This document shows, piece after piece, positions 33,636-41,734 of a stretch of DNA of 64,000 bases. Every line of letters begins with the position of its first letter. The first letter of the stretch is position 1. A program made the position numbers and the translations under genes. The DNA comes from a bacterium 1XD21-70. GTDB lineage: Bacteria; Bacillota; Clostridia; Lachnospirales; Lachnospiraceae. The notes beneath the pieces are model-generated. The model worked only from the letters and a program-made list of their open reading frames with translations. It searched no databases and was not told the origin of the DNA. Location of the stretch: the NCBI GenBank assembly GCA_003669055.1, contig RAYB01000001.1:1-64000 (forward strand), read 5' to 3'.

Positions 33636-34304
33636 TCACATGAACAAATGTGAGATATTTAACTCCTGGATCATCGAGACAATCTCCTTTGTCCTGCTGC
33701 ATCCGAACTTGCGCAAAAGCCCCTTGATCTGCGTCTTGACGGTAATGATCTCCACACACCGGATGCGGGCGATATCCTTTACCTTGTTCCCTTCCAAAAG
33801 CAGCCGCAGCAATTCCCTCTCGGCTGCCGTCAGCTGGGACACATTGTTAATAAAGAACAAAAGGCTTTGCTCCGACCTCTGCAGGCGGCTATATTCCCGC
33901 ATGATCGTCTCCTGGATCCGCGACTCCATCACCGGCTTCCCGCCATAGGCATTGCGGATGTGCTGCAAAATTTCCTCATCCGGGCAGCCCTTGACCACAT
34001 AATCCACTGCCCCTGTGCCCATGGCCGTGATGATCATCTGGTTTGTCTCATGGGCTGTCAAAAAGACTACCTGCTGCCCCCGCCCCTGGTCCCGTATCTT
34101 CTCCGCCGCAGCGATTCCGGCATTGACAGTCTCCATCTCAATGTCCATCAGTATGATGTCTGCTTCCCGTTCCCCGGCCTTTTCCACTGCCTCCTGGCCG
34201 CTGGCGGCCTGCCAGGCAACCTCCATATCCGGCTGGCCTGCAATCAACTCGCTTAAATCTTCGCGGATCAGGTCGAAATCCTCTACAATTGCCACTCGAA
34301 TCAT
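33636..34304 (-). CDS. NarL/FixJ-type response regulator
   Basis: A 222-residue two-component regulator. The receiver domain has the acidic pair in IVEDFD, the phosphoacceptor D54 in ILMDIEME, T in FLTAHE and K in YVVKGC. The C-terminal LuxR-type helix-turn-helix (LTAAERELLRLLLEGNKVKDIA through TVKTQIKGLLRKF) binds DNA. It is encoded 28 bases after its kinase partner and 31 bases before the NagB-like gene, so regulator and enzymes share one transcript. Confidence 0.9.
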   Translation of the reverse strand: MIRVAIVEDFDLIREDLSELIAGQPDMEVAWQAASGQEAVEKAGEREADIILMDIEMETVNAGIAAAEKIRDQGRGQQVVFLTAHETNQMIITAMGTGAVDYVVKGCPDEEILQHIRNAYGGKPVMESRIQETIMREYSRLQRSEQSLLFFINNVSQLTAAERELLRLLLEGNKVKDIARIRCVEIITVKTQIKGLLRKFGCSRTKEIVSMIQELNISHLFM

Positions 34305-34332
34305 AATGCCTGTTTATCCCCCAAAACCATTT

Positions 34333-35901
34333 TTAACCATGTTTCCCGTCATTGGCGCCCCTTCCCTCCTCTGGCCGGGCGCTGCCCGCCTCCCCCTGCC
34401 GCTCCCTCCTGGGTTCAAAGCGGGGGATTGTCACAAAAAAGCTGCTCCCTTCTCCCGGACGGCTGTCCAGCTTCATCTTGCCAAAATGGCTTTTCACAAT
34501 CTCCTGCACATAATGCAGGCCCATCCCCCAGTTGGTATTGGTGTTTTTGCTGGTGTAAAAGGGATCAAATATCTTGCGCTGCTCCTGCTTGGAGATCCCC
34601 GGCCCGTTGTCCCGGATCTCAAACCCCACATAAAGCCGCTCCGCATGGACTACCAGTTCCAGCCTCTCCCCGCTTTTCCCTGACATCAGAAACGCTTCGT
34701 GGGCATTGGTCAGAAGATTGTAGAGCGCTTCGCTCAGATGCTGTTCATCTGCCAGCAAAGACTCCCCGACACTGCCCGATACCTCCACCGCCGTGTCCTG
34801 GTATTTTTTGTGGAACAGCATCAAGGTGGTATCCACAATCTGCCCTGCCCTTACCGGGGAGAGGGAGATGCTCTTTTGCCGGATGCTTTTATAGAGTTCC
34901 TCCATCCTTCCTAGCATGCTCTCATTCACATCATCCAAGCGGTCTGCATACTCTGTCAGCCTGCCCAGGTCCGGCTCCGGCTCCGCTAACTCTTTGCGGA
35001 TCTTCTTGCAAAGCACCCGGTTGGACAAAAGCTGGTTCTTAATGCTGTGGACAAACACCGACACCCCCATGCTTGCCGTATCGAATTTCCGCCGGATACG
35101 GACATCCTCCCGGTTTTCCTTCCAGTCGATCATCATGTAGTTCTTCAGGTTCCAGAACCCCATGGCCACCGAGGCCAGCGTAAAAAGGGTGAAAAGGTAC
35201 CATCCCTGCACGCCCATCAGCGAATTGGCATACAGCCTGCCGCTAAACCGCATATATTCCGTGGAATAGATCTGATATACCTGCAAAGGATCCTGGGTGC
35301 AATATATTGCATACTGGGCTGTAATACAAAAAAGGAACACCATAATATAGCGGAACTGCTTCTTGCTATACGGTATGGTAATGTCCCGGTACTCATAAAC
35401 AATCAGCAGCACTGCCAGCAGCACATACCCAAAGATCCACCCCTGGGTCAGCTTCATCAAAAGAGCCTGCAGCCCGAACCGCCCCTTCACCAGCCTGAAA
35501 AATATCTCCGGATAATAGACCACCAAGCTCACAAACGGGATCAAAAACACCAGTACGCCGTTTTTCCGAAAACGGAACACTGACGGAACCATGCTGTAAT
35601 TCATGGCAATCATCAGGAGAAACGGCGGGAACAGATACCTCCCGATGGCAATCATATACCCTAGCTTTTGCAAAGGGAAGATCATATAGGACAGCCTTCT
35701 CTGAATCCTGGTGCCAAAAAACAGGAACGTCTTCTGTTGGGGGGAAAGGCCGCCTGTCTTTGCCAGATAGATGGTAATCCCCACAAACATGAAAATAAAA
35801 CTGAAGCACAGCCCCAGCAGCCAAACCGTCTTCTGGTCCCGTTTTAAAAAGAAGAGCGCCACAGAGGACACGGCAAGAAACAAAAGTACGATCAACAGCA
35901 T
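34333..35901 (-). CDS. Membrane sensor histidine kinase
   Basis: A 522-residue kinase with an N-terminal sensor of about six or seven membrane helices (residues 1-250) and no large extracytoplasmic domain. The phosphoacceptor is probably H285 in FVHSIKNQLL. A GHKL ATPase domain carries the N box (ALYNLLTNAHEAF), the G1 box (RDNGPGISKQEQ) and the FYTSKNTNTNWGMGLHYVQEIV lid. The ATG at 35901 follows AAAGGTGGG closely and is preferred to the one at 35925. It is the first gene of the operon that continues through the response regulator, NagB-like, nagA, Gfo/Idh and pgi genes. The signal is unknown, but the operon suggests a sugar-linked cue. Confidence 0.88.
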   Translation of the reverse strand: MLLIVLLFLAVSSVALFFLKRDQKTVWLLGLCFSFIFMFVGITIYLAKTGGLSPQQKTFLFFGTRIQRRLSYMIFPLQKLGYMIAIGRYLFPPFLLMIAMNYSMVPSVFRFRKNGVLVFLIPFVSLVVYYPEIFFRLVKGRFGLQALLMKLTQGWIFGYVLLAVLLIVYEYRDITIPYSKKQFRYIMVFLFCITAQYAIYCTQDPLQVYQIYSTEYMRFSGRLYANSLMGVQGWYLFTLFTLASVAMGFWNLKNYMMIDWKENREDVRIRRKFDTASMGVSVFVHSIKNQLLSNRVLCKKIRKELAEPEPDLGRLTEYADRLDDVNESMLGRMEELYKSIRQKSISLSPVRAGQIVDTTLMLFHKKYQDTAVEVSGSVGESLLADEQHLSEALYNLLTNAHEAFLMSGKSGERLELVVHAERLYVGFEIRDNGPGISKQEQRKIFDPFYTSKNTNTNWGMGLHYVQEIVKSHFGKMKLDSRPGEGSSFFVTIPRFEPRRERQGEAGSARPEEGRGANDGKHG

Positions 35902-35937
35902 TGTTTTCCCACCTTTGCACTTCATTCTTTTGTCTTT

Positions 35938-35988
35938 ATCATATCACATTTCCCCCGTGAAAACACGTGAAATTTCCACAAACGTTTT
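35938..35988 (-). promoter_or_regulatory. Kinase-operon promoter with LacI-type operator
   Basis: The minus strand has an extended -10 (TGA TATGAT, -10 at 35943-35938). CAAACGTTTT (35979-35988), one base from the CAAACGTTTG palindrome, is centred 43 bases upstream of the -10 centre. The plus-strand bases ATCATATCACATTTCC over the -10 match the PFK promoter at 15 of 16 positions. Confidence 0.65.
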
Positions 35989-36073
35989 CGCAAAGGGTGC
36001 GCAGCCGGGTCAGGTCAGGGCATGGGAAAAGCGCCAATCCCGGCCTGCCCCCTGCTTTTTCCCCTACCGCCAC

Positions 36074-36099
36074 AAAAGAGGCTCTTACAAGCCCCTTTT
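36074..36099. terminator. Terminator after the ABC importer operon
   Basis: AAAAGAGGCT (36074-36083) pairs with AGCCCCTTTT (36090-36099) with one mismatch. The flanking A and T runs allow termination on the minus strand just after the binding-protein gene, whose stop is at 36132. Confidence 0.65.
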
Positions 36100-36131
36100 A
36101 TGCTGGATTCCGCCTGTCTGGCTGATCACGG

Positions 36132-37244
36132 TTATTTATTTGCCTCGTATGCTTCCTTCATGACATCAAACAGTACATAGTTATTGACATCCACCTTCTC
36201 AGTCAGGCGGCCGCCGTCAATGAATACCTGCTGCTGGTTCTCGTAATAGGTCTTGATGGTGCCGTCCTCTAAGGACTTGCCCAGGAAATCGCTGGTAATG
36301 GTCCAGTTGCCCTCGCCCACGGTTGCCTTCATGGTGTCGGCATCCACCTCGCACTGCTTAGCCACCCAGCCGGCTACCTCTTCGATATTGCTGTTGCGGT
36401 AATCCGCAGCCTTCTGCAAAGCGCGTGAGAAGCGTACCAGCAGATCATGGTTGCTGTCAGCAAACTTCTGTGTGGTAATATAGCTGGACGGGAAGGTTAC
36501 CTGGTTCACATAATCCTGGTTGGTAGCCAGCCATACGGTCTTATCCCCCAGGGCATCCTCGATTGTCATGGTTCCCGGCGACCAGGTTGCGCAGGCATCC
36601 ACATTGCCGCTGATCATCGCCGTAACGATGCCGTTGGCATCCATCTCAACCACCTCTAAATCATCTGTGGTCATACCTTCCTGCTGCAGAGCCAGGTTCA
36701 GGATGATCTCCGCCGAGGTTCCGCTGGTGGCTGCCACCTTCTTCCCCTTTAAGTCGGCAATGCTGTTGACTCCCTTATCCTTATTGCCCATCACTGCATC
36801 CGCCAGGCTGGTACAGTCAATCTGGAAGATCACGGCTTCCCCCTCCGCGCAGAGTGCATGGGCGCCGTGGCCAATCTGGGAAATGTCAATATCGCCGGAA
36901 GCCATAGCAGCGATCTCTGCCGGGCCGCCCTGGAATTCTACCAATTCCACCGTAAGGCCCATCTCCTCAAAATAGCCCTTCTCACGCGCCGTCACTGCCA
37001 GGGATGCACTTCCCATGTTCGGCATGTAAGCTACCCGCAGCGTTGCCGGTTCAAAACTCTCCGCCTCAGCCTCAGCTTCTGTCTCGCCGCCCTCTGCCTC
37101 CGCTTTTGTCTCTGCTGCCTCAGCCGCTGTGCTAGACGGAGCCGCAGTGGACGCCGGAGCCTCAGAAGAGCCGCCCCCGCCGCAGCCTGCCAGCATGGCA
37201 GCCATCATAGTTGACACCAGTACAAGACTCATTTTCTTTCTCAT
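36132..37244 (-). CDS. NMT1/TauA-type ABC substrate-binding lipoprotein
   Basis: A 370-residue lipoprotein with signal MSLVLVSTMMAAMLAGC (lipobox cysteine), a low-complexity Ala/Glu/Thr linker of about 55 residues, then a periplasmic-binding fold of the nitrate/taurine/alkanesulfonate class (LRVAYMPNMGSASLAVTAREKGYFEEMGLTVE, IAAMASGDIDISQIGHGA, LKGKKVAATSGTSAE). This class binds small anions, sulfonates, pyrimidines and others; no ligand can be named. The ATG at 37244 follows AAAGGAGGAA. It is the last gene of a permease-ATPase-binding protein operon that is divergent from the LacI-family gene. Confidence 0.85.
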   Translation of the reverse strand: MRKKMSLVLVSTMMAAMLAGCGGGGSSEAPASTAAPSSTAAEAAETKAEAEGGETEAEAEAESFEPATLRVAYMPNMGSASLAVTAREKGYFEEMGLTVELVEFQGGPAEIAAMASGDIDISQIGHGAHALCAEGEAVIFQIDCTSLADAVMGNKDKGVNSIADLKGKKVAATSGTSAEIILNLALQQEGMTTDDLEVVEMDANGIVTAMISGNVDACATWSPGTMTIEDALGDKTVWLATNQDYVNQVTFPSSYITTQKFADSNHDLLVRFSRALQKAADYRNSNIEEVAGWVAKQCEVDADTMKATVGEGNWTITSDFLGKSLEDGTIKTYYENQQQVFIDGGRLTEKVDVNNYVLFDVMKEAYEANK

Positions 37245-37318
37245 AAAAAATTCCTCCTTTTCCTCCCTCTTTGGGTAATCATTGGCAATCATCCGGTTTC
37301 CCGGGCTGTTGCTGTCAT

Positions 37319-38107
37319 TTACTTGCGTACTTCCAGATACTCCTGATATACCTCGCCCCAGATATAACTCTTCAAATCCAGGAAAGGCAGTTCCATCTTC
37401 ATCTCCTGCGTCCTCGGATAGGGCAGGCCGATATCCACAATCTTCTTGATGCGCCCCGGCCTGGCACTCATGATGATGACCTTCGTGGCCAGGATAACCG
37501 CTTCCTCCACATCATGGGTGATGAAAAAGCAGGTCTTCTTCTGCTCCTGCCAGGTCTTAATAAGTTCTGACTGCAGCTGTGTCCTGGTCTGGGCATCCAG
37601 CGCCCCGAACGGCTCATCCATCAAAAGCACCTGCGGATTGACCGCATAGGCCCTGGCGATCGCCACCCGCTGCTTCATGCCGCCTGACAGTTCCTTGGGA
37701 TAGGAATCTGCAAACTGCTCCAGATCCACCATTTTCAGGTATTTCATGGCGGTTTCCCTGGATTCGGCTTCCCCCACTCCCTGCAGCTTTAAGCCAAACT
37801 GTACATTCTTCAGCACTGTCAGCCACGGGAACAATGCATACTGCTGGAATACCACGCCCCGCTCCGGCCCCGGCCCTTGAACCTCTTTCCCGTCCACATA
37901 GACAGCGCCCGAGGTCGGCTCCAAAAGCCCTGCAATCACGTTCAGCAGGGTGGACTTTCCGCAGCCGGAAGGGCCGACCACGCAGATGAACTCATTTTCC
38001 ATGATATCCAGGCTGACACCGTTTAACGCAACCATATCGCCGTTACGGCCGCTATACACCTTCTCGACCTTGTCGATCTTTACCTTTACTGCACCGTTTC
38101 CTGCCAT
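37319..38107 (-). CDS. ABC importer ATPase (SsuB/TauB-like)
   Basis: A 262-residue nucleotide-binding subunit with Walker A VGPSGCGKST, Q-loop FQQYALFPW, signature LSGGMKQRVAIARA, Walker B VLLMDEPFGALD and H-loop FITHDVEEA. Such subunits power importers of nitrate, taurine and alkanesulfonates. It starts inside the 3' end of the permease gene (22-base overlap), so translation is coupled. Confidence 0.92.
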   Translation of the reverse strand: MAGNGAVKVKIDKVEKVYSGRNGDMVALNGVSLDIMENEFICVVGPSGCGKSTLLNVIAGLLEPTSGAVYVDGKEVQGPGPERGVVFQQYALFPWLTVLKNVQFGLKLQGVGEAESRETAMKYLKMVDLEQFADSYPKELSGGMKQRVAIARAYAVNPQVLLMDEPFGALDAQTRTQLQSELIKTWQEQKKTCFFITHDVEEAVILATKVIIMSARPGRIKKIVDIGLPYPRTQEMKMELPFLDLKSYIWGEVYQEYLEVRK

Positions 38108-38874
38108 CCCGTCAGCTTCCTTTCTAAGAATTTAACCAACTGCTCCATCAGCATCCCGATAATCCCGATAATCAGAATTCCCAAAAGCACCGTCGCCATA
38201 TCGTAATATCCCTGTGCCTTCTGGATCATCATGCCCAGGCCCTTGGAGGCACCGGTCAGTTCTGCCGCCACCAGGGTGGTCAGGGAAGCCGAAAGCCCGA
38301 GGCGGGCGCCGACTAAGATGAACGGGGTGGAAGCCGGGATGACTACCTTAAAGAAAATATCCTTGTCAGATGCCCCCAGGACCCTCGCTGCCTTGATCAA
38401 TGTGGCGTCCACATTGCACACGCCCTGGTAGATGGTAACCACCAGCACCAAAAACGAGGCGATAAAAATCACGATCACCTTTGCCTTCTCGCCCACGCCT
38501 GCACCGGTAATAACCAGCGGGATATAGGCCAAAGGCGGGATGTTCCGGACAAACTGCACCCACGGCGCCACCACATTCCTAAACGGCGCGTACCATCCCA
38601 TCAGAAATGCAATCGGGATTGAAATCACAAAGCCCAGGGAAAAACCTGCAATCACCCGGAAAAGGCTGATGTAAGTGTGCTGCCATAAGGTTCCGTCAGA
38701 CACTTTCGCCACCAGCTTTGCAAATACCTCCCACGGCTCTGCAAATACCACGCCGCCCGCTTCCGTGGATGCGATGAAGATCCACAGCAGAACCGCTGCC
38801 GCCAGTGACAGAAGCATCCATGCGCCGTCCGGGATCTGCGTCCAGAAAGACTTATCTTTTTTTCTTGTCTCCAT
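38086..38874 (-). CDS. ABC importer permease (SsuC/TauC-like)
   Basis: A 262-residue permease with six predicted membrane helices and the ATPase-coupling loop (ILGASDKDIFFKVVIPASTPFILVGARLGLS) characteristic of the BPD_transp_1 sulfonate/nitrate class. GGAGG precedes the ATG. It is the first gene of the importer operon. The 200 bases separating it from the divergent LacI-family gene contain the operator at 38976-38985 and a 19-base near-palindrome (38941-38959, GTATGAAA/TTTCATAC). Confidence 0.9.
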   Translation of the reverse strand: METRKKDKSFWTQIPDGAWMLLSLAAAVLLWIFIASTEAGGVVFAEPWEVFAKLVAKVSDGTLWQHTYISLFRVIAGFSLGFVISIPIAFLMGWYAPFRNVVAPWVQFVRNIPPLAYIPLVITGAGVGEKAKVIVIFIASFLVLVVTIYQGVCNVDATLIKAARVLGASDKDIFFKVVIPASTPFILVGARLGLSASLTTLVAAELTGASKGLGMMIQKAQGYYDMATVLLGILIIGIIGMLMEQLVKFLERKLTGWQETVQ

Positions 38875-38940
38875 GTGTACCCCTCCTTATTCCCATAATC
38901 CTGATAGTTCATAGTTTACTTGTTTTTGCCGAAAAAAACA

Positions 38941-38959
38941 GTATGAAATATTTTCATAC
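38941..38959. promoter_or_regulatory. Second inverted repeat in the importer/LacI intergenic region
   Basis: GTATGAAA-TAT-TTTCATAC is a near-perfect inverted repeat on the importer side of the CAAACGTTTG operator. It overlaps a possible -10 (TATGAA) for the importer operon, so it may be a separate operator, for example for the response regulator encoded nearby. Confidence 0.45.
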
Positions 38960-38975
38960 CGCGCCTCTTTTTACT

Positions 38976-39026
38976 CAAACGTTTGTCGATATCGCTATAG
39001 TATTTTGGGGGAAAATCCGGTACAAT
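38976..39026 (+). promoter_or_regulatory. LacI-gene promoter with its own operator
   Basis: The perfect palindrome CAAACGTTTG (38976-38985) is centred 43 bases upstream of TACAAT (39021-39026), the same spacing as at the PFK and kinase promoters. The adjacent bases (38968-38987) are identical to those at 29002-29021. An alternative -10 (TATAGT, 38996-39001) would put the operator in a repressing position. Confidence 0.7.
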
Positions 39027-39074
39027 AGAAACAGACCGCCATACAAGCAGACATTGCAGGAAGGAAAACTGGAT

Positions 39075-40112
39075 ATGACTTTAAAAGAAATTGCCGCCGA
39101 GGCAGGAGTTTCGGTCTCCACCGTCTCCCGTGTCATCAACAAGAGCAGCAAATCTCCCGCCAGCCAGGAAGTACAAGACCGCATCTGGGAAATCGTGCGC
39201 CGGACCGGCTATACGCCCAACAGCAGCGCCCGCCAGCTGAAAATGGGCAGCCACACCGCCCCCGCGAACACCTCACATTCCATCGCCTGCCTTTTCGCCC
39301 GCATCCATGAGGCGGAAGCGGACACGTTCTTCGCCTCCCTGGCCCGCAGCATCGAAAAGGAAGCGTTTAAACACGGCTATATTGTGAAATATACCTTCAC
39401 CGCCTTTGATGTCAATGACCCCAACATTTTCCGGCTGATCTCGGACAACCACGTGGATGGGGTTGCCGTGCTAGGGCGCTGTGACAAGCAGCTATTGAAA
39501 TTCTTAAAGCAGTATTTCCGGTATGTGGCCTACACCGGCCTCAACGGCCTGGATGCCAAGTACGACCAGATTGTCTGCGACGGATATCAGGCAGCAGTGG
39601 CTGCCATGGAACACCTTTTGAAGCTAAAACATACCAGGATCGCCTATGTGGGGGAAACCAGCAACGAAGACCGCTACCGCGGATACTGTACGGCACTGGC
39701 CGGGGCCGGGCTCTCCTTCTGCCGGGAACTAATAGCCAATGAGCCCCTGTCCTCAGAAGGCGGATACCGCGGCACGGACATGATACTAAAAAAGGGAGTG
39801 CCGGTCAGCGCCTTTTTCTGCCCTAACGACGTGACGGCAATCGGAGCCATGCGCGCAATCAAGGAACATGGGCTGGCAATCCCGGAAGACATCTCCCTAA
39901 TCAGCATCGATGATATTGACACCGCACAATATCTGACGCCGATGCTGACTACCATCCATATCCCGGTAGAGGAGATGGGGCAGATGACTGCCAAGATCCT
40001 GATCGACCGGATCGAAGGAGGGCACACGCTGCCGGTAAAGGTCAGCCTCCCCTTTTATATTGCAGGGAGGGAAAGCTGCGGGGAGTGCCCGGTTTTAAAG
40101 AAAAAGAGATAG
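39075..40112 (+). CDS. LacI-family transcriptional regulator
   Basis: A 345-residue regulator. The first 55 residues are the LacI helix-turn-helix (TLKEIAAEAGVSVSTVSRVIN) and hinge helix (YTPNSSARQLKMG). The rest is a periplasmic-binding-protein-like effector domain (VDGVAVLGRCDKQ, IVCDGYQAAVAAMEHLL, FFCPNDVTAIGAMRAIKEHG, ISIDDIDTAQYLTP). It is divergent from the TauABC-like importer and 75 bases upstream of the aldose-epimerase gene. The CAAACGTTTG sites before its own gene, before the PFK operon and (imperfect) before the kinase operon make it the likely controller of all of them. The effector, presumably a sugar or sugar phosphate, is unknown. Confidence 0.9.
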   Translation: MTLKEIAAEAGVSVSTVSRVINKSSKSPASQEVQDRIWEIVRRTGYTPNSSARQLKMGSHTAPANTSHSIACLFARIHEAEADTFFASLARSIEKEAFKHGYIVKYTFTAFDVNDPNIFRLISDNHVDGVAVLGRCDKQLLKFLKQYFRYVAYTGLNGLDAKYDQIVCDGYQAAVAAMEHLLKLKHTRIAYVGETSNEDRYRGYCTALAGAGLSFCRELIANEPLSSEGGYRGTDMILKKGVPVSAFFCPNDVTAIGAMRAIKEHGLAIPEDISLISIDDIDTAQYLTPMLTTIHIPVEEMGQMTAKILIDRIEGGHTLPVKVSLPFYIAGRESCGECPVLKKKR

Positions 40113-40186
40113 CTTGGATGCAATGTTATAAAATATAAAGAAAGGACGTAACAGCCAGTACCTGCCTGTTGCAAAAGGACACTGCC

Positions 40187-41074
40187 ATGATCATTACAAT
40201 CAAAGACAAAGCCGCGCACACTACCGCCGCCATCGACTCTTTCGGCGCACAGCTCATCTCCCTTAAGGATGCAGATGGAAAAGAATATATCTGGCAGCGC
40301 GACCCCGAGATTTGGCCCCGCTGCTCCCCGCTCTTATTCCCGGCTGTCGGCAACTGCCGGGACGGTCGCACCCGCTTTGACGGCGAATGGTATGAGATGG
40401 AAAAGCACGGCTTCTGCAAGGAATCTGATTTTCTCGCAGACGGCCAAAAGGAGGATGCCGCCACATTCCGGCTCGCTGCCAACGCGCAGACCCGTGCCTC
40501 CTATCCCTATGGGTTTATCCTCTCCCTCACCTACCGGCTGGAAAACGGGGTGCTGCTGATGGATTACTGTGTGGAAAACACGGACAGCCGAAAGATCTGC
40601 TACTGCATCGGCTCCCACCCGGGCTTTATCTGCCCGCTCGCAGAAGGGGAAGACTTTAGCGATTACCAGCTGGAATTTGAGAAAGAGGAAGATACCTGCG
40701 CCATGCCGTATGATTTGCAGGCCCTGCAGTTTGATGCCGGGAAAAAGGGGCTTGCACTGGAACGCACCAGGGTTCTCCCGCTTTCCTATGAACTGTTCCG
40801 GGAGGATGCCGTTTACTTTGATAAACTCCGCTCCCGCAAGGTTGCCCTGCTCCATAAAAAGACCCGCCGGGGCGTGGAGGTCTCCCACCCGGGCTTTGAG
40901 ACGGTTGCCTTCTGGACACCATATGGAAAAAATGCCTCCCTCCTCTGCATTGAGCCGTGGAACGGCTGTGCCATCCGCTCTGACGAGGATGATGACTTCA
41001 TCCACCGGCACCATGTCCAGGTCCTTGATCCCGGTGAAAAGAAAAACTACCACATGGAGATCCGTATCCTATAA
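40187..41074 (+). CDS. Aldose 1-epimerase family protein (LacX/YphB-like)
   Basis: A 295-residue galactose-mutarotase-fold protein. Features are LISLKDADGKEYIWQRDPEIWPRCSPLLFPAVG, HGFCKESDF, the IGSHPGFICPL stretch with the conserved His, and the C-terminal CIEPWNGCA, typical of the LacX-type subgroup. Members interconvert anomers of free sugars or sugar phosphates. The ATG at 40187 follows AAAGGA by seven bases; an upstream TTG at 40169 lacks support. It directly follows the LacI-family gene on the same strand and is probably cotranscribed, linking it to the sugar system. Confidence 0.85.
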   Translation: MIITIKDKAAHTTAAIDSFGAQLISLKDADGKEYIWQRDPEIWPRCSPLLFPAVGNCRDGRTRFDGEWYEMEKHGFCKESDFLADGQKEDAATFRLAANAQTRASYPYGFILSLTYRLENGVLLMDYCVENTDSRKICYCIGSHPGFICPLAEGEDFSDYQLEFEKEEDTCAMPYDLQALQFDAGKKGLALERTRVLPLSYELFREDAVYFDKLRSRKVALLHKKTRRGVEVSHPGFETVAFWTPYGKNASLLCIEPWNGCAIRSDEDDDFIHRHHVQVLDPGEKKNYHMEIRIL

Positions 41075-41081
41075 CCAAGCA

Positions 41082-41113
41082 AAGCCGCCCCGATTTGAAG
41101 CGGGCGGCTTTTC
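41082..41113. terminator. Bidirectional terminator
   Basis: GCCGCCC and GGGCGGC form a stem flanked by AA and TTTT, between the plus-strand epimerase gene and the convergent nrdG. It can serve both transcripts. Confidence 0.8.
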
Positions 41114-41171
41114 CCAAACCGGCCTGCCCTGATCTCCTGCCCCGGCCGTACAGGCTTCTATGCGGCAGCCC

Positions 41172-41699
41172 TTACCGGAACTCCTCGCACCAGGCTGCTG
41201 CCCCGGCCGCCAGCGACCTCTTCACATCCAGGATCCGCTGGTTCTCGGAGCCGCGGAATTTCAGGCGCAGGTTCTTCTTCTCCTCTACGAACTTCCCGTC
41301 CACCATCACATCAAACAGCGGCACCAATTCCCGGGTCACCTCAGAGGCCGGGAACATCTTTCCCATGATATCTTTCTCAAAATCATAGCCGGTAAAACAC
41401 CAGATGGTCTTTTGCGGGAACTGCCCCCGCACTTTTTTGATGAACGGCAGCAGCCCGGCCTGGTTTGGCGGCTCCATCGGCTCTCCCCCGAGCAGGGTAA
41501 GCCCAACGATATACTCCGGCGACAGCAGGCGCAAAAGTTCCTCCTGCGTCTGATCGGTAAATTCCTGCCCATAGCCAAAATCCCATGCCTCGGAATTGAA
41601 GCATCCCTTGCAGCCGTGGGTACAGCCGCTGACAAACAGTGTTACCCGCACGCCCGGGCCGTTGGCGACATCCGTCGGCTTGATGGTGGCATAATTCAT
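41172..41699 (-). CDS. nrdG: Anaerobic ribonucleotide reductase-activating protein
   Basis: A 175-residue radical SAM activase that installs the glycyl radical on NrdD. The cluster motif CTHGCKGCFN (CxxxCxxC) lies near residue 26, with TLLGGEPM as the SAM-contacting GGE motif. It is 35 bases downstream of nrdD on the same transcript, behind the NrdR boxes. Confidence 0.93.
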   Translation of the reverse strand: MNYATIKPTDVANGPGVRVTLFVSGCTHGCKGCFNSEAWDFGYGQEFTDQTQEELLRLLSPEYIVGLTLLGGEPMEPPNQAGLLPFIKKVRGQFPQKTIWCFTGYDFEKDIMGKMFPASEVTRELVPLFDVMVDGKFVEEKKNLRLKFRGSENQRILDVKRSLAAGAAAWCEEFR

Positions 41700-41734
41700 C
41701 TTCCCTTACTCCCTCCTGTCTTATGCGGGCACCC

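Noticed and set aside
28976-38987. CAAACGTTTG sites as CcpA cre elements
   Set aside because: The cre consensus needs TG and CA at the ends of the 14-mer; these sites have CT...TC at 29008 and 38974. A local LacI-family regulator is the better fit. The kinase-operon copy (CAAACGTTTTCG) is closer to cre and remains ambiguous.
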